From contig JAIFNE010000022.1 of assembly GCA_020047875.1 (NCBI GenBank), positions 1 through 7,593 of the forward strand: a stretch of DNA of 7,593 nucleotides, given 5' to 3'. The notes beneath the pieces are model-generated. The model searched no databases and had not been told where the DNA came from. It saw only the letters and a list, made by a program, of their open reading frames with translations. Origin of the DNA: Hydrogenophaga sp. GTDB taxonomy: Bacteria; Pseudomonadota; Gammaproteobacteria; Burkholderiales; Burkholderiaceae_C. Within the stretch, counting starts at the first letter, position 1; each line of letters begins with the position of its first letter. The position numbers and the translations under genes were made by a program. Below, piece after piece: positions 7,471-7,593 of the stretch.

Positions 7471-7509
7471 CTACACCCCGCGCGCCCGGTCGGCCTTGAA
7501 TTGCGCGCG
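7471..7509 (-). repeat. tgt 3'-end copy of the cassette-flanking direct repeat
   Basis: This is the in-gene partner of the remnant at 1363-1402. It covers the last 12 sense codons (RAQFKADRARGV) and the TAG stop of tgt. Similarity between the two copies ends abruptly after the stop codon. Confidence 0.78.
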
Positions 7510-7593
7510 GAAGGCTTCAAACGTGCCCGTGTCCAGCGCCGCACGCACCTCGCGCATGAGGTTCAGGTAGTAGTGCAGGTTGTGGATGGTGGC
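7471..7593 (-). CDS. tgt: tRNA-guanine transglycosylase, C-terminal end (partial)
   Basis: The last 40 residues of Tgt are in the window; the 5' part lies beyond the right edge. Bacterial Tgt exchanges guanine 34 in the anticodon of tRNAs for Asp, Asn, His and Tyr for preQ1, a step in queuosine synthesis in the cytoplasm. The diagnostic stretch is TIHNLHYYLNLMREVRAAL. Its His (residue 4 of the visible part) corresponds to the family's fourth zinc ligand, His333 in E. coli Tgt. The ending ADRARGV resembles what I recall of burkholderial Tgt proteins. The TAG stop at 7471-7473 is followed by a 48-base gap and then the ATPase gene. tgt is a conserved housekeeping gene, so its 3' end marks the chromosomal side of the insertion. 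Confidence 0.93.
   Translation of the reverse strand, partial: ATIHNLHYYLNLMREVRAALDTGTFEAFRAQFKADRARGV

Larger units (their letters stand above)
1363..7509 (-). mobile_element. Putative defence cassette inserted at the tgt 3' end
   Basis: Diverged direct repeats of the tgt 3' end (1363-1402 and 7471-7509) enclose exactly the ATPase, restriction and methyltransferase genes and nothing else. The simplest reading is that the operon entered by recombination at the end of tgt. One tgt 3' end would be carried in with the cassette, leaving the other displaced next to the transporter gene. The 86% identity, with mostly synonymous changes, suggests the copies come from two related strains or species rather than from simple decay of a fresh duplication. 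No integrase, transposase or terminal inverted repeats are visible, so the mechanism is unknown. Homologous recombination in shared flanks or help from outside the window are both possible. Confidence 0.5.

Noticed and set aside
1..7593. CRISPR array, tRNA or rRNA genes, insertion sequence
   Set aside because: No regularly spaced repeats, no tRNA-like fold and no transposase or integrase motif was found on reading both strands.

Overview
The window looks like a stretch of a GC-rich betaproteobacterial chromosome, most likely Burkholderiales and possibly Comamonadaceae. I infer this from the high G+C, the codon use, and the recognisable C-terminus of tRNA-guanine transglycosylase (Tgt) at the right edge. 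Every gene I can support lies on the minus strand, so transcription runs from right to left.

Reading in that direction, the window opens with the last 40 codons of tgt (7471-7593). After a 48-base gap come three tightly packed genes. The first is a P-loop ATPase of the AAA_14/DUF4143 type (6235-7422). The second is a type III-like restriction subunit, a DEAH helicase with a C-terminal PD-(D/E)xK nuclease motif (3500-6238), joined to the ATPase gene by an ATGA overlap. The third is a beta-class adenine-N6 DNA methyltransferase (1417-3480), which starts 19 bases after the restriction gene ends. Next is a 131-base intergenic stretch containing a perfect 10-bp-arm inverted repeat, followed by a major facilitator superfamily (MFS) transporter gene (120-1285) that is broken by a frameshift. 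The last 119 bases hold nothing I can assign.

The most informative structure is not a gene. Directly after the methyltransferase stop codon (1363-1402) lies a second, diverged copy of the last 12 codons of tgt: 31 of 36 bases match, with no gaps, in the same orientation. The three-gene operon is therefore bounded by direct repeats of the tgt 3' end, 6107 bases apart. This suggests it arrived as a compact defence cassette inserted at the tgt 3' end, between tgt and the ancestral neighbour, the MFS gene. No integrase or transposase is present in the window.

Within the cassette, the methyltransferase should protect host DNA and the helicase-nuclease should cut unmodified DNA. The coupled ATPase is the unexplained part. 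It is first in the operon, is translationally linked to the nuclease, and carries its own PD-(D/E)xK-like residues. The methyltransferase recognition region is clearly poorer in G+C than its flanks, as expected if specificity modules have been exchanged. A TTGCAA-based inverted repeat straddles the candidate promoter and the start codon of the first gene.
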